A program made the position numbers and the translations under genes. Of a stretch of DNA of 25,940 nt, positions 15,195 through 23,679 are shown piece after piece. Origin of the DNA: Desulfobacteraceae bacterium UBA2771 (GTDB lineage Bacteria; Desulfobacterota; Desulfobacteria; Desulfobacterales; Desulfosarcinaceae); the NCBI GenBank assembly GCA_002352605.1, contig DEIP01000001.1, positions 17,915-43,854 on the forward strand. Reading direction: 5' to 3'. Under the pieces are notes generated by a model, which was not told where the DNA came from, did no database searches, and worked only from the letters and a program-made list of their open reading frames with translations. The stretch's first letter is position 1. Every line of letters begins with the position of its first letter.

Positions 15195-15210
15195 CTGAGC
15201 GTTCGCTCGG
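15195..15210. promoter_or_regulatory. Candidate TetR operator
   Basis: GAGCG-TT-CGCTC (15197-15208) is a perfect dyad just downstream of the predicted TetR start site. An inverted copy of its left half, CGCTCAG (15161-15167), lies inside the promoter and is complementary to CTGAGCG (15195-15201). The site suggests self-repression. Confidence 0.45.
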
Positions 15211-15231
15211 ATTTATGCTGAAAAACCACCT

Positions 15232-15906
15232 ATGCCGAATTTTTACAGAGTGTTGAATATGATTCGGAAAAAATCCGAAACCGATGGAATTCCAACCCAG
15301 ATTAAGAACCAGGCATTGGTGACCCAACGCCGGCGGCAGATTGTGGATGCGGCGGTGAACCTGTTTATCGAAAACGGATTTCACAAGACCACCACCCGTC
15401 AGATTGCCCGGGCGGCCGGTATCTCCATCGGCTCACTTTACGAATATATCGCCACCAAGGATGATGTGCTTTACCTGGTATGTGACGCCATCCATGCGGA
15501 GATCGAGCAGGGGGTGGGCGCCGCGTTCAACCGGGCCGACAAGGGTGAGAACTCCCTGGCAGCGGTGATCCGTGAGTACTTTATGGTTTGTCATCGCATG
15601 AACGACCATATTCTGTTGATTTATCAAGAGACCCGGTCTCTGCCCGGCAAGTGGCAACGGGTGGTGCTTGAAAATGAAATCCGTATTACCGGCATTTTTA
15701 CCGGGGTGCTGGCCCGACTCATGGACGCCGGTGACCTGCCACGGATCGGCCGACGGCAATTGGACCTGGTCGCCCATAACATATCCGTGCTGGGACACAT
15801 GTGGACATTTCGGCGTTGGTTTCTGGCCAACCATTACGACATCGACGAGTATACCGACTTTCAGACGAAAAACATCTTGGGCATGTGCCGGGAAAATGCT
15901 TCCTGA
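15232..15906 (+). CDS. TetR/AcrR-family transcriptional regulator
   Basis: The 224-residue protein has a TetR-type DNA-binding domain at about residues 32-78: RRRQIVDAAVNLFIENGFHKTTTRQIARAAGISIGSLYEYIATKDDVLYLV. (The motif is quoted in part: TTRQIARAAGISIGSLYEYI is the recognition core.) The C-terminal helical domain would bind a small ligand, probably an acyl-CoA given the genes that follow. ATG 15232 has no clear ribosome site; ATG 15259 (MIRKKSETDG) is equally possible. The gene lies 77 bp before the acyl-CoA dehydrogenase, in the same direction, and is divergent from the aromatic operon. A palindrome upstream of it may be its own operator. Confidence 0.88.
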   Translation: MPNFYRVLNMIRKKSETDGIPTQIKNQALVTQRRRQIVDAAVNLFIENGFHKTTTRQIARAAGISIGSLYEYIATKDDVLYLVCDAIHAEIEQGVGAAFNRADKGENSLAAVIREYFMVCHRMNDHILLIYQETRSLPGKWQRVVLENEIRITGIFTGVLARLMDAGDLPRIGRRQLDLVAHNISVLGHMWTFRRWFLANHYDIDEYTDFQTKNILGMCRENAS

Positions 15907-15983
15907 GGGCGCCAACCAGGGGCCGGGTTACCGGGAATTATCGTCTGAACAACACCATGACCTAATAATGCAGGAGGAGTAGA

Positions 15984-17138
15984 ATGGAATTTGAGCTTAA
16001 CAAAACACAAAAGGACATTCAAAAGGCCGTACGGGACTTCGTCAAGGGCGAGTTTGACAAGGAGCTGGCTTTCGAGCTGGAACAAAAGCACGAATTTCCC
16101 CGAAAGATCTGGAAAAAGGCTTGCGATTTGGGGTTGATAGGGGTTCATTTCCCGGAACAATATTCGGGTCAGGGCCTTGGGTCCCTGGAAGATATTCTGG
16201 TCGTCGAAGAGCTGTGTCGCGGTGACTCCAGCATCGGCAGTGCTGTTGCACTGGCCGCCTTCGCCTCGGAAATCATCGTGCACTACGGCTCAGATGAACA
16301 AAAGGAGAAATACCTGCCCGCCGTCGCCGAAGGCGAAATGCTTTCCGCCGGTGCCTTCACCGAACCGGACCACGGCTCGGATATCACTTACATGGACACC
16401 ACCGCCGTCAAAGAGGGCGACGAATGGGTGATCAACGGCGGCAAAACCTTCATCACCAACGGCGGGCTGGCCGGCTTTTACAATGTGCTTTGCCAGACCG
16501 ACCCCGACGCAAAACCCGGTTACAGGGGCCAGAGCCTGATCCTGGTGGAAGCTGGCCGGGAAGGCCTCTCCACCGTCGACGTGGGCGTCAAGATGGGCAT
16601 TCGCATGATGGCCACCGCCGAGGTGATCTTCAAGGATGTGCGTGTGCCCCTTGCCAATCTCATCGGCCAGGAGAACAAGGGCTTTTACCACGTGCTGCAT
16701 TTCTTTGATGAAAGCCGCATCCAGATCGCCGCCCAGGCCCTGGGAACGGCGCAGGGCGCCTTTGACCGGGCCCTGGCCTATGTGAAGCAGCGTGAGCAGT
16801 TCGGCAAGAAAATTGCCCAGTTTCAGGTGACCCAGCACAAGCTGGCGGACATGGCCACCAAGATCGAACTGGCCCGCCTGATCACTTACAAGGCCGCATG
16901 GAACTTCGACCAGGGCCGAATCGATCCTAAGCTCACCTCCATGGCTAAAATGTACGCGGCCCGTACCGCGGTGGAAGTCGCCGACGAGGCGATCCAGTTG
17001 CTGGGCGGCTATGGCTACATGACCGAATACGAGGTGGAGCGCTTCTACCGCGATGCCAAAATCACCGAAATCTACGAAGGCACCAAGGAGATCCAGAAGA
17101 ACACCATCGCCAGTGCGCTGATCGGCAAGTTGAAATAA
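15984..17138 (+). CDS. Acyl-CoA dehydrogenase (short/branched-chain type)
   Basis: The 384-residue flavoenzyme starts at ATG 15984 after a strong AGGAGGAG. It shows the FAD/substrate motifs AGAFTEPDHGSDITYM and FITNGG in the middle domain, REQFGKKIAQFQVTQHKLADMA, and LLGGYGYMTEYEVERFYRDAK near the end. The catalytic base aligns with Glu365 in IYEGTKEIQ, the position used by short- and medium-chain enzymes. The usual TEPxAGSD is TEPDHGSD here. With icmF next, isobutyryl-CoA, 2-methyl-branched or butyryl-CoA are plausible substrates, but none is proven. Electrons would pass to ETF. Confidence 0.92.
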   Translation: MEFELNKTQKDIQKAVRDFVKGEFDKELAFELEQKHEFPRKIWKKACDLGLIGVHFPEQYSGQGLGSLEDILVVEELCRGDSSIGSAVALAAFASEIIVHYGSDEQKEKYLPAVAEGEMLSAGAFTEPDHGSDITYMDTTAVKEGDEWVINGGKTFITNGGLAGFYNVLCQTDPDAKPGYRGQSLILVEAGREGLSTVDVGVKMGIRMMATAEVIFKDVRVPLANLIGQENKGFYHVLHFFDESRIQIAAQALGTAQGAFDRALAYVKQREQFGKKIAQFQVTQHKLADMATKIELARLITYKAAWNFDQGRIDPKLTSMAKMYAARTAVEVADEAIQLLGGYGYMTEYEVERFYRDAKITEIYEGTKEIQKNTIASALIGKLK

Positions 17139-17171
17139 CGAAAAACCGTTACCCGAACCAATGATCGTTTT

Positions 17172-17215
17172 CCGGAGGGTGCATGTTTCCCGGTGTATTA
17201 ATCGTCACCCTCCGG
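17172..17215. repeat. Perfect 10-bp inverted repeat before icmF
   Basis: CCGGAGGGTG (17172-17181) and CACCCTCCGG (17206-17215) flank 24 bp. There is no following T run, so it is not a standard terminator. It lies in the 243-bp gap between the acyl-CoA dehydrogenase and icmF and could be an RNA processing or stability hairpin, or an operator. Confidence 0.45.
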
Positions 17216-17381
17216 GGGGTTACCCCAACCGATTTTCGTTGATTCTGCGACCTGAAACTTTCGACCGCCACCACAGCAACTTTCCATCGATGTCCGACAG
17301 GCACCAATCGGTCTGGTCCGAACACGGGAAAGCCATCCGCTCGGCGGTGCGTGACAACCAGGACCAGCCACAGGAGGACGC

Positions 17382-20300
17382 ATGAACGATGACATTCAGG
17401 TTTACCGGCCAAAGAACAACGTCCGGGCCGTCACGGCAACATCCCTTTTCGACGGCCACGATGCCTCCATCAATATCTTCAGGCGCCTCATGCAAAGTTC
17501 CGGCGTGGAGGTGATCCATCTGGGCCACAACCGCTCGGTAAAAGAGATTGTGGACGCCGCCATCGAAGAGGACGCCCAGGGCATCGCCATCTCAAGCTAT
17601 CAGGGCGGCCATATGGAATTTTTCAAATATATGGCGGACCTGCTCAAAGAAGGCGGCGCCGGCCATATCAAGATCTTCGGCGGCGGCGGTGGGGTGATCG
17701 TGCCCGAGGAAATCAAAGAACTGGAAGCCTACGGCGTGACCAAGATTTACTCGCCGGAAGACGGTACCCGCATGGGGCTTCAGGGGATCATCAACCACAT
17801 GGTCCAGTTGATGGATTATTCCCGTGCCGACGCCCTCCTGAATCTATCGGGTCTGTCAACGGAGAGCAAACTGCTCACCGCCAATCTGATCACCACCCTG
17901 GAGCAGGCAAAAGCCAAGGAAAACGGCCACCTGGCCAAGTTCCGGGCAGTGCTCAAGGAAAAAATCGCCGACCGCAAGGTGCCGGTAGTCGGCATTACCG
18001 GTACCGGCGGCGCCGGCAAGTCCTCCCTGACCGACGAACTGATCCTGCGCATGCTCCACGATCTCAAAGAGATCAGCATCGCCATCATCAGCGCCGACCC
18101 TTCCCGCAGAAAAACCGGCGGGGCCCTGCTGGGCGACCGTATCCGAATGAATGCCATCAACAGCCCCCGCATTTACATGCGCTCCATCGCCACGCGGCGT
18201 TCCCACACGGAAATTCCGGAGGCGTTATCCGAAGTTCTGGACGTGGTCAAGGCTGCCGGGTACGATCTGGTCATCGCCGAAACTGCCGGTATCGGCCAGG
18301 GGGATTCCCACATCGCCGACCTGGTGGACCTGTCCATCTACGTGATGACCAGCGACTTCGGCGCCGCCTCCCAGCTGGAGAAGATCGATATGCTGGATTT
18401 CGCCGACATTGTGGTGGTCAACAAGTTCGAAAAGCGCGGCGGCGAGGATGCGGTGCGCGACGTGCGCAAGCAGGTTCAGCGCAACAGAACGGCATTCGAC
18501 AAACCTGACGATGAGATGCCGGTATTCGGCACCATCGCATCCAAGTTCAACGACGACGGGGTTACCGCTCTCTATCACGCCCTTTTGGACACCATCAAAG
18601 AGAAGACCGGCGTGGTCTTCGAATCCAGCCTGCCCCGACCCGACACCAGACAGTCCACCTCAAAGACCATCATCATCCCGCCGGAGCGCACCCGCTACCT
18701 GACGGAGATCGCCGAAACCGTGAGAAACTACAACCGGGAAACCGAAAGCCAGGCAGATGCCGTGCGGCGGGTGTGGCACCTGGAGGAGACGGCTGCGTCC
18801 GTGGCCGGAGACAGCCTCGAGGGCGACGGGGCCGTGCTGATGGCGCGGCTCAAGAGTGAAATCGCCAAGGCCCGAGAGGCCCTTTCTGATGAAACGGAAA
18901 AACTGGTCAAGAGATGGGAAAAGACCCGCGCCGACTACTCCGGCGACGAACTGGTTTACACGGTCCGCGGTCGGGAAATTCGTGTGCCGCTTTTCAGCGA
19001 ATCCCTTTCCCACCAGAAGATCCCCAGAATCTCCCTGCCGCGCTTCAAGGATCCCGGTGAAATATACCGCTGGCAGCGGCGCGAAAATCTACCCGGTTAC
19101 TTTCCATTCACCGCCGGGGTTTTCCCCATGAAGCGCATGGGCGAGGATCCCACGCGCATGTTCGCCGGTGAAGGTGACCCGGCCCGCACCAACCGTCGGT
19201 TCAAGCTGCTGTCATCCAACAGCGAGGCCAAACGCCTCTCCACCGCTTTCGACTCGGTGACCCTGTATGGCTACGATCCGGACCGCCGACCCGACATTTA
19301 TGGCAAGGTAGGCAATTCCGGGGTGAGCGTCTGCACCCTGGACGACGTGAAGGTGCTCTACGGTGGGTTCGAGCTGTGCGCCCCCAACACATCGGTCTCC
19401 ATGACGATCAATGGGCCGGCCCCCATCATGCTGGCCATGTTCCTCAATACGGCCATCGATCAGCAGGTGGACAAATATGCCGATGAAAAGGGCCGTCAGC
19501 CATCGGACGATGAGTACAACAAGATCAAGGCCATGGTGCTGGAAAACGTGCGCGGCACCGTTCAGGCGGACATCCTCAAGGAGGACCAGGGTCAGAACAC
19601 CTGCATCTTCTCCATCGATTTCGCCCTGAAGATGATGGGGGATATCCAGGCCTATTTCATCGAAAACAATGTGCGCAACTTCTACTCGGTCTCCATCTCC
19701 GGTTACCACATCGCCGAAGCCGGGGCCAACCCCATCAGCCAACTGGCATTCACCCTGGCCAACGGGTTCACCTACCTGGAGTACTACCTGTCCCGGGGCA
19801 TGCCGCTGGACAGCTTCGCACCGAACCTCTCCTTTTTCTTCTCCAACGGCATGGACCCCGAGTACACGGTTATCGGCCGGGTGGCCCGCCGTATTTGGTC
19901 CATCGCTCTGCGGGAGAAGTACGGCGCATCGGTGCGCAGCCAGATGCTCAAGTACCACATCCAGACCTCCGGTCGCAGTCTGCACAGCCAGGACATCCAG
20001 TTCAACGACATCCGGACCACCCTGCAGGCCCTGTGCGCCATCTATGACAACTGCCAGAGCTTGCACACCAACGCTTTCGACGAAGCCATCACCACCCCGA
20101 CGGAGGAGTCGGTGCGCCGCGCCCTGGCGATCCAGCTGATCATCAACCGGGAGTGGGGCCTGGCTAAAAACGAGAACCCCTACCAGGGCAACTTCATCAT
20201 CGAAGACCTCACCGACCTGGTGGAAACGGCCGTGCTGATGGAGTACGACAAGATCACTGCCCGCGGTGGCGTGTTGGGGGCCATGGAAACCGGCTACCAG

Positions 20301-20666
20301 CGCAGCAAAATCCAGGAAGAATCCATTTACTACGAAGTGCTGAAGCACTCCGGCGAATATCCCATCGTTGGCGTCAACACCTTCCGCGATCCTCACGCCG
20401 ATGGTGCCGATATGCTGGAGGGGGCCTCGTGCATCGACCTTGCCCGAGCCACGACAGAGGAGAAGGAATCCCAGCTCAGCCGGCTTAAAGACTTCCAGAC
20501 CCGCAACGTCGACCAGTCCGCTGAGGCGCTGGTGCGGCTCCAGAAGGTGGCCCTTTCCGGTGAGAACATCTTTGCGGAGCTGATGGAAACGGTAAAATGC
20601 TGCAGCATGGGGCAGATCACCGGCGCCCTCTACGACGTGGGGGGGCAGTACCGGCGGAATATGTAG
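17382..20666 (+). CDS. icmF: Fused isobutyryl-CoA mutase IcmF (B12-domain, G-protein chaperone, mutase)
   Basis: The 1094-residue protein has the full IcmF order and length. Residues 1-~145 bind B12: SLFDGHDASINIF with His26 as lower ligand, then SSYQGGH and FGGGGG. Residues ~195-420 are a MeaB-like GTPase with GITGTGGAGKSS (204-215), DPSRRKTGGALLGDR and VVNKFEKRGG. Residues ~560-1094 are the mutase barrel: FTAGVFPMKRMGEDPTRMFA, RLSTAFDSVTLYGYDPDRRP, SISGYHIAEAGANPISQLAF. It interconverts isobutyryl-CoA and n-butyryl-CoA by adenosylcobalamin radical chemistry; the fused G-domain guards cofactor loading. Some family members also act on isovaleryl/pivalyl-CoA, so substrate range is open. AGGAGG precedes ATG 17382. 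Neighbouring acyl-CoA dehydrogenases and Hbd fit onward oxidation of butyryl-CoA. Confidence 0.96.
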   Translation: MNDDIQVYRPKNNVRAVTATSLFDGHDASINIFRRLMQSSGVEVIHLGHNRSVKEIVDAAIEEDAQGIAISSYQGGHMEFFKYMADLLKEGGAGHIKIFGGGGGVIVPEEIKELEAYGVTKIYSPEDGTRMGLQGIINHMVQLMDYSRADALLNLSGLSTESKLLTANLITTLEQAKAKENGHLAKFRAVLKEKIADRKVPVVGITGTGGAGKSSLTDELILRMLHDLKEISIAIISADPSRRKTGGALLGDRIRMNAINSPRIYMRSIATRRSHTEIPEALSEVLDVVKAAGYDLVIAETAGIGQGDSHIADLVDLSIYVMTSDFGAASQLEKIDMLDFADIVVVNKFEKRGGEDAVRDVRKQVQRNRTAFDKPDDEMPVFGTIASKFNDDGVTALYHALLDTIKEKTGVVFESSLPRPDTRQSTSKTIIIPPERTRYLTEIAETVRNYNRETESQADAVRRVWHLEETAASVAGDSLEGDGAVLMARLKSEIAKAREALSDETEKLVKRWEKTRADYSGDELVYTVRGREIRVPLFSESLSHQKIPRISLPRFKDPGEIYRWQRRENLPGYFPFTAGVFPMKRMGEDPTRMFAGEGDPARTNRRFKLLSSNSEAKRLSTAFDSVTLYGYDPDRRPDIYGKVGNSGVSVCTLDDVKVLYGGFELCAPNTSVSMTINGPAPIMLAMFLNTAIDQQVDKYADEKGRQPSDDEYNKIKAMVLENVRGTVQADILKEDQGQNTCIFSIDFALKMMGDIQAYFIENNVRNFYSVSISGYHIAEAGANPISQLAFTLANGFTYLEYYLSRGMPLDSFAPNLSFFFSNGMDPEYTVIGRVARRIWSIALREKYGASVRSQMLKYHIQTSGRSLHSQDIQFNDIRTTLQALCAIYDNCQSLHTNAFDEAITTPTEESVRRALAIQLIINREWGLAKNENPYQGNFIIEDLTDLVETAVLMEYDKITARGGVLGAMETGYQRSKIQEESIYYEVLKHSGEYPIVGVNTFRDPHADGADMLEGASCIDLARATTEEKESQLSRLKDFQTRNVDQSAEALVRLQKVALSGENIFAELMETVKCCSMGQITGALYDVGGQYRRNM

Positions 20667-20690
20667 TCGAATACATTGGGGCAGCTCCAA

Positions 20691-20731
20691 CGAACTAAAC
20701 CGCTAAACACCTAAAACTAAACACCTAAAAA
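20691..20731 (+). repeat. Short tandem repeat of CTAAACACCTAAAA
   Basis: Two exact 14-base copies (20703-20716 and 20717-20730) with degenerate partial copies before them fill the icmF-hbd gap, ending just before the hbd ribosome site. It is AT-rich and purely intergenic. Confidence 0.7.
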
Positions 20732-20743
20732 GGGAGAGAACAG

Positions 20744-21592
20744 ATGGATATCAATACCTTTGGCGTCATCGGCGCCGGTCAGATGGGAAACGGCATTGCC
20801 CAGGTGGCGGCCACCGCCGGCCTCAATGTCATTATGAGCGACATCAAAATCGAATTTGCCGAAAAGGGACTCGCCAACGTTACCAAGATCCTCGGTAAAA
20901 ACGTGGACAAGGGAAAAATCAGCGCCGAAGACAAGGATGCGATATTGGGCCGCATCAAAATCACCGCCGACCTCAAGGATATGGCCGAGGCGGATTTCGT
21001 GGTGGAGGCCGCCACGGAAAACGAAACCCTCAAGTTCAAGATCTTCAAGGATCTGGACGAGATCTGCAAACCCGGCGTGATCCTGTCCACCAACACCTCC
21101 TCCATTCCTATTGGCCGGATCGCCGCACAGACCGGCCGGCCGGATAAGGTCATCGGCATGCATTTCATGAACCCGGTGCCGGTGATGAAGCTGGTGGAGG
21201 TGATCCGCGGTCTGGCCACCTCCGATGAGACTTTCCAGACCACATGGGACCTGTCCATGAAATTCGGCAAGACACCGGCCCTGGCCAACGATTTTCCCGG
21301 CTTTATCGCTAACCGCATCCTGCTGCCCATGATCAACGAGGCGGTGTTTGCCCTGTACCATGGCGTGGGTACCCGCGAGGATATCGATACGGTCATGAAG
21401 CTGGGAATGAACCACCCCATGGGGCCGCTGGCCCTGGCGGACCTGATCGGCCTGGACACCTGCCTGGCCATCATGGAGACCCTGTACAGCGGATTCAAGG
21501 ATTCCAAGTACCGGCCCTGCCCGCTGCTGAGAAAGTACGTGGAAGCCGGCTGGCTGGGCAGAAAATCCGGCCGAGGATTTTACGAATACTAA
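20744..21592 (+). CDS. hbd: 3-hydroxybutyryl-CoA dehydrogenase
   Basis: The 282-residue protein oxidises (S)-3-hydroxybutyryl-CoA to acetoacetyl-CoA with NAD(P), or works in reverse. The Rossmann motif FGVIGAGQMGNGIAQVAA is at the N-terminus (GAGQMG 10-15). VVEAATENETLKFKIF, STNTSSIPIGRIA and GMHFMNPVPVMKLVEVIRG are the catalytic-domain landmarks, and LADLIGLDTCLAIME with KSGRGFYEY closes the protein, as in clostridial Hbd. Length is standard for the single-domain form. GGGAGAG precedes ATG 20744. It supplies one of the beta-oxidation steps after butyryl-CoA. Confidence 0.95.
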   Translation: MDINTFGVIGAGQMGNGIAQVAATAGLNVIMSDIKIEFAEKGLANVTKILGKNVDKGKISAEDKDAILGRIKITADLKDMAEADFVVEAATENETLKFKIFKDLDEICKPGVILSTNTSSIPIGRIAAQTGRPDKVIGMHFMNPVPVMKLVEVIRGLATSDETFQTTWDLSMKFGKTPALANDFPGFIANRILLPMINEAVFALYHGVGTREDIDTVMKLGMNHPMGPLALADLIGLDTCLAIMETLYSGFKDSKYRPCPLLRKYVEAGWLGRKSGRGFYEY

Positions 21593-21636
21593 ATCAAGGA
21601 GGGTTCGAGGGGTAAAGGATCCAAGGGTTCGAGGGG
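21593..21636 (+). repeat. GGGTTCGAGGGG repeat, left member
   Basis: Two exact 12-base copies at 21601-21612 and 21625-21636, 24 bases apart, directly after the hbd stop. Its core reappears inverted at 21750-21759, so the transcript could fold the two blocks together. Confidence 0.6.
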
Positions 21637-21687
21637 AAAGCACCAAAAAATAAGCATAGAGAAAAAATCCTGCCCGCTCGGTACAGG

Positions 21688-21703
21688 CAGTTGATATCAG
21701 CTG
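21688..21703. promoter_or_regulatory. Near-palindrome, candidate operator of the XRE-cupin regulator
   Basis: CAGTTGATATCAGCTG is symmetric except for one base pair; the central TGATATCA is a perfect palindrome. It lies about 80 bp upstream of the regulator gene between the two repeat blocks. Confidence 0.35.
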
Positions 21704-21727
21704 TTCATTTATGCTGTTTACTTTCAC

Positions 21728-21765
21728 TCGATCCCTCGACCCCTTGAATCCTCGAACCCTTTTCT
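21728..21765 (+). repeat. CGATCCCTCGACCC repeat, right member
   Basis: It carries the 15-mer TCGATCCCTCGACCC (21728-21742), identical to 10889-10903, and CCTCGAACCC (21750-21759), the reverse complement of part of the left member at 21601-21636. Confidence 0.55.
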
Positions 21766-21782
21766 TAACAAGGAGGTGTCCC

Positions 21783-22334
21783 ATGCCCCCCAGAAAGCCC
21801 TCCCACCTCACACCCGTGGGCAAGAAGATCAAGAAGGCCCGTGCCAACAAGAAGATGTCCCACGATACCCTGGCCAACGAGACCGGTTTCTCCATCGATT
21901 TTCTTAAAAAAGTGGAAGCCGGCAAGGTTACGCCGTCGGTGGGTGCTTTGCTTCAGATTTCCCGGGCCCTCGGTATCGACTCCGGGGATCTGCTCAAGGA
22001 AGAAGAGGGCCGCATGGAGGATCGCATCAAGGCCTATACCCGGCGAACGAGCAGCTACGCCTACCAAACCTTGACGCCGGGAGCCGAGAACAAACACCTT
22101 AAAGCCTTCCGGGTAAAGATCGATGCCATGAAATCCCACGAGGGGGTCAGCTACAATCACGAGGGCGAGGAGTTCGTGTATGTGCTGGATGGTGCCATCG
22201 AGGTCGTGGTGGGTGAGCATGTGAACCGCCTCGGCCCCGGCGATTCCCTGCATTTTAATTCCGGCATCCAGCATCATTTGAAAAATACCGCGGAAAGGGA
22301 CGCAGAACTAATTGTGGTCATCTACAACCCCTAA
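21783..22334 (+). CDS. XRE-family regulator with C-terminal cupin domain
   Basis: The start at ATG 21783 follows AAGGAGGTG, a near-perfect ribosome site; upstream in-frame codons run through the repeat block and are not credible. The 183-residue protein has an XRE helix-turn-helix (about residues 13-67: KKIKKARANKKMSHDTLANE, GFSIDFLKKVEAGKVTPSV) and a cupin_2 barrel (about 105-180: HEGEEFVYVLDGAIEVVVGE, LGPGDSLHFNSGIQHHLKN). Such two-domain proteins are usually ligand-responsive repressors. Its place between hbd and an acyl-CoA dehydrogenase suggests it controls this acyl-CoA cluster; the ligand is unknown. Metal-type His residues remain in the cupin (HEGEE, HH). Confidence 0.92.
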   Translation: MPPRKPSHLTPVGKKIKKARANKKMSHDTLANETGFSIDFLKKVEAGKVTPSVGALLQISRALGIDSGDLLKEEEGRMEDRIKAYTRRTSSYAYQTLTPGAENKHLKAFRVKIDAMKSHEGVSYNHEGEEFVYVLDGAIEVVVGEHVNRLGPGDSLHFNSGIQHHLKNTAERDAELIVVIYNP

Positions 22335-22473
22335 TCGATCAATTTGAGCGAGGGGCGGTATTGGACATGTTTGCCGATGACCGACCCTGCTATCAAAACG
22401 GCATGTGCCGCGGAACCGGAACCCTGCCGGTGGGCGTGCCGCTCCGCAGATATACCAGGAAAGGGATTACGCC

Positions 22474-23628
22474 ATGTCGTTCAAGCTGACCGACGAACAA
22501 TTGATGATTCAGTCCATGGTTCGCGAGTTCTCCCGCAAGGTGGTGGCTGAAACCGCAGCGGAGCGAGACAAAACCAAGGAATTTCCCGCAAAAAATCTCA
22601 GAAAAATGGCCGAACTGGGGCTTTTGGGGATGATGGTCCCCTTCGACTATGAGGGGTCGGATTCGGACACGATAGGCTATGTCCTGGCCCTATCTGAAAT
22701 TGCTTACTCCTGCGCTTCCACGGCGGTGGTGATGTCGGTACACAATTCCATCGTCTGCGAGAGCATCTTGAATTACGGCAGCGAAGACCAGAAGCAGCAT
22801 TATCTCAAAGACCTGGCCATGGGAAAGACGATCGGCGCCTTCGCCCTCACCGAACCAGAAGCCGGCTCCGACCCGGTAAGCCAGCAAACCACGGCGATCA
22901 AGGATGGTGACCACTACGTCATCGACGGCACCAAGCGGTTCATCACCACCGGTAAAAACTGCGGTCTGGTCATCGTCACGGCCAAAACCGATCCGAGTGC
23001 CCGCCACAAGGGCATCAGCGCATTTATTGTCAACAAGGACAACCCCGGCCTTGTGGTGGGAAAAATGGAAGACAAGATGGGGTTGCGCGCCTCGGACACC
23101 ACCGACCTGCATTTCGAGGCGTGTCGGGTGCCGGCGTCGGACATGTTGGGTAGCGAGGGTCAGGGGTTTACGATCGTCATGAAAGGGCTCGACGGTGGTC
23201 GCATCGGCATCGCCGCCCAGAGCCTGGGCGTGGCCCAGGCCGCCTTCGATGCAGCCGTCAAATATGCCAAACAGCGGGATCAGTTCGGCCGGAAGATCTC
23301 CAAATTCCAGGGGCTGCGGTGGATCATCGCCGACATGGCCACCCAGATCGAGGCGGCCCGGCAGTTGACGCTTTCCGCCGCCGCCATGAAGGACCGAAAG
23401 GCGCGATTCACCCTTCAGGCCGCCATGGCCAAGCTGTACGCTTCTGAAATGGTCAACCGGGTCACGGCCAAGGCCCTGCAGATGCATGGCGGATATGGCT
23501 TTACCACCGACTATCCGGTGGAGCGCTTTTACCGGGACGCCCGGGTATTTACTATCTACGAAGGCACGTCGGAAATCCAGCGGGTGGTGATCTCCAACAA
23601 TATTTTGAAGGACAAGCGGACACCCTGA
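22474..23628 (+). CDS. Acyl-CoA dehydrogenase (butyryl-CoA dehydrogenase-like)
   Basis: The 384-residue flavoenzyme begins at ATG 22474 (MSFKLTDEQLMIQSMVREFS), after AAGGGA nine bases upstream. It has the standard FALTEPEAGSDPVSQQTTA, RFITTGKNCGLVIVTAKTDP, RDQFGRKISKFQGLRWIIADMA and MHGGYGFTTDYPVERFYRD motifs. The catalytic base is Glu363 in IYEGTSEIQR, the form seen in butyryl-CoA/short-chain enzymes. It is clearly diverged from the other dehydrogenase at 15984-17138, so the two probably act on different substrates, for example the straight-chain and branched isomers linked by IcmF. ETF genes are not in the window. Confidence 0.94.
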   Translation: MSFKLTDEQLMIQSMVREFSRKVVAETAAERDKTKEFPAKNLRKMAELGLLGMMVPFDYEGSDSDTIGYVLALSEIAYSCASTAVVMSVHNSIVCESILNYGSEDQKQHYLKDLAMGKTIGAFALTEPEAGSDPVSQQTTAIKDGDHYVIDGTKRFITTGKNCGLVIVTAKTDPSARHKGISAFIVNKDNPGLVVGKMEDKMGLRASDTTDLHFEACRVPASDMLGSEGQGFTIVMKGLDGGRIGIAAQSLGVAQAAFDAAVKYAKQRDQFGRKISKFQGLRWIIADMATQIEAARQLTLSAAAMKDRKARFTLQAAMAKLYASEMVNRVTAKALQMHGGYGFTTDYPVERFYRDARVFTIYEGTSEIQRVVISNNILKDKRTP

Positions 23629-23679
23629 TAAACCGAAAAATCACTTTCATCCGGCCATCGGTCGGGGAGGAGGACAATC

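Noticed and set aside
17161..17385. 74-codon plus-strand frame in the icmF leader
   Set aside because: It contains the 10-bp inverted repeat, overlaps the icmF start, and has no ribosome site or recognisable sequence.
19212..20690. Long open frame (492 codons) antisense to icmF
   Set aside because: It mirrors the high-GC coding pattern of icmF on the other strand; its translation shows no recognisable domain, while icmF has full family motifs throughout.
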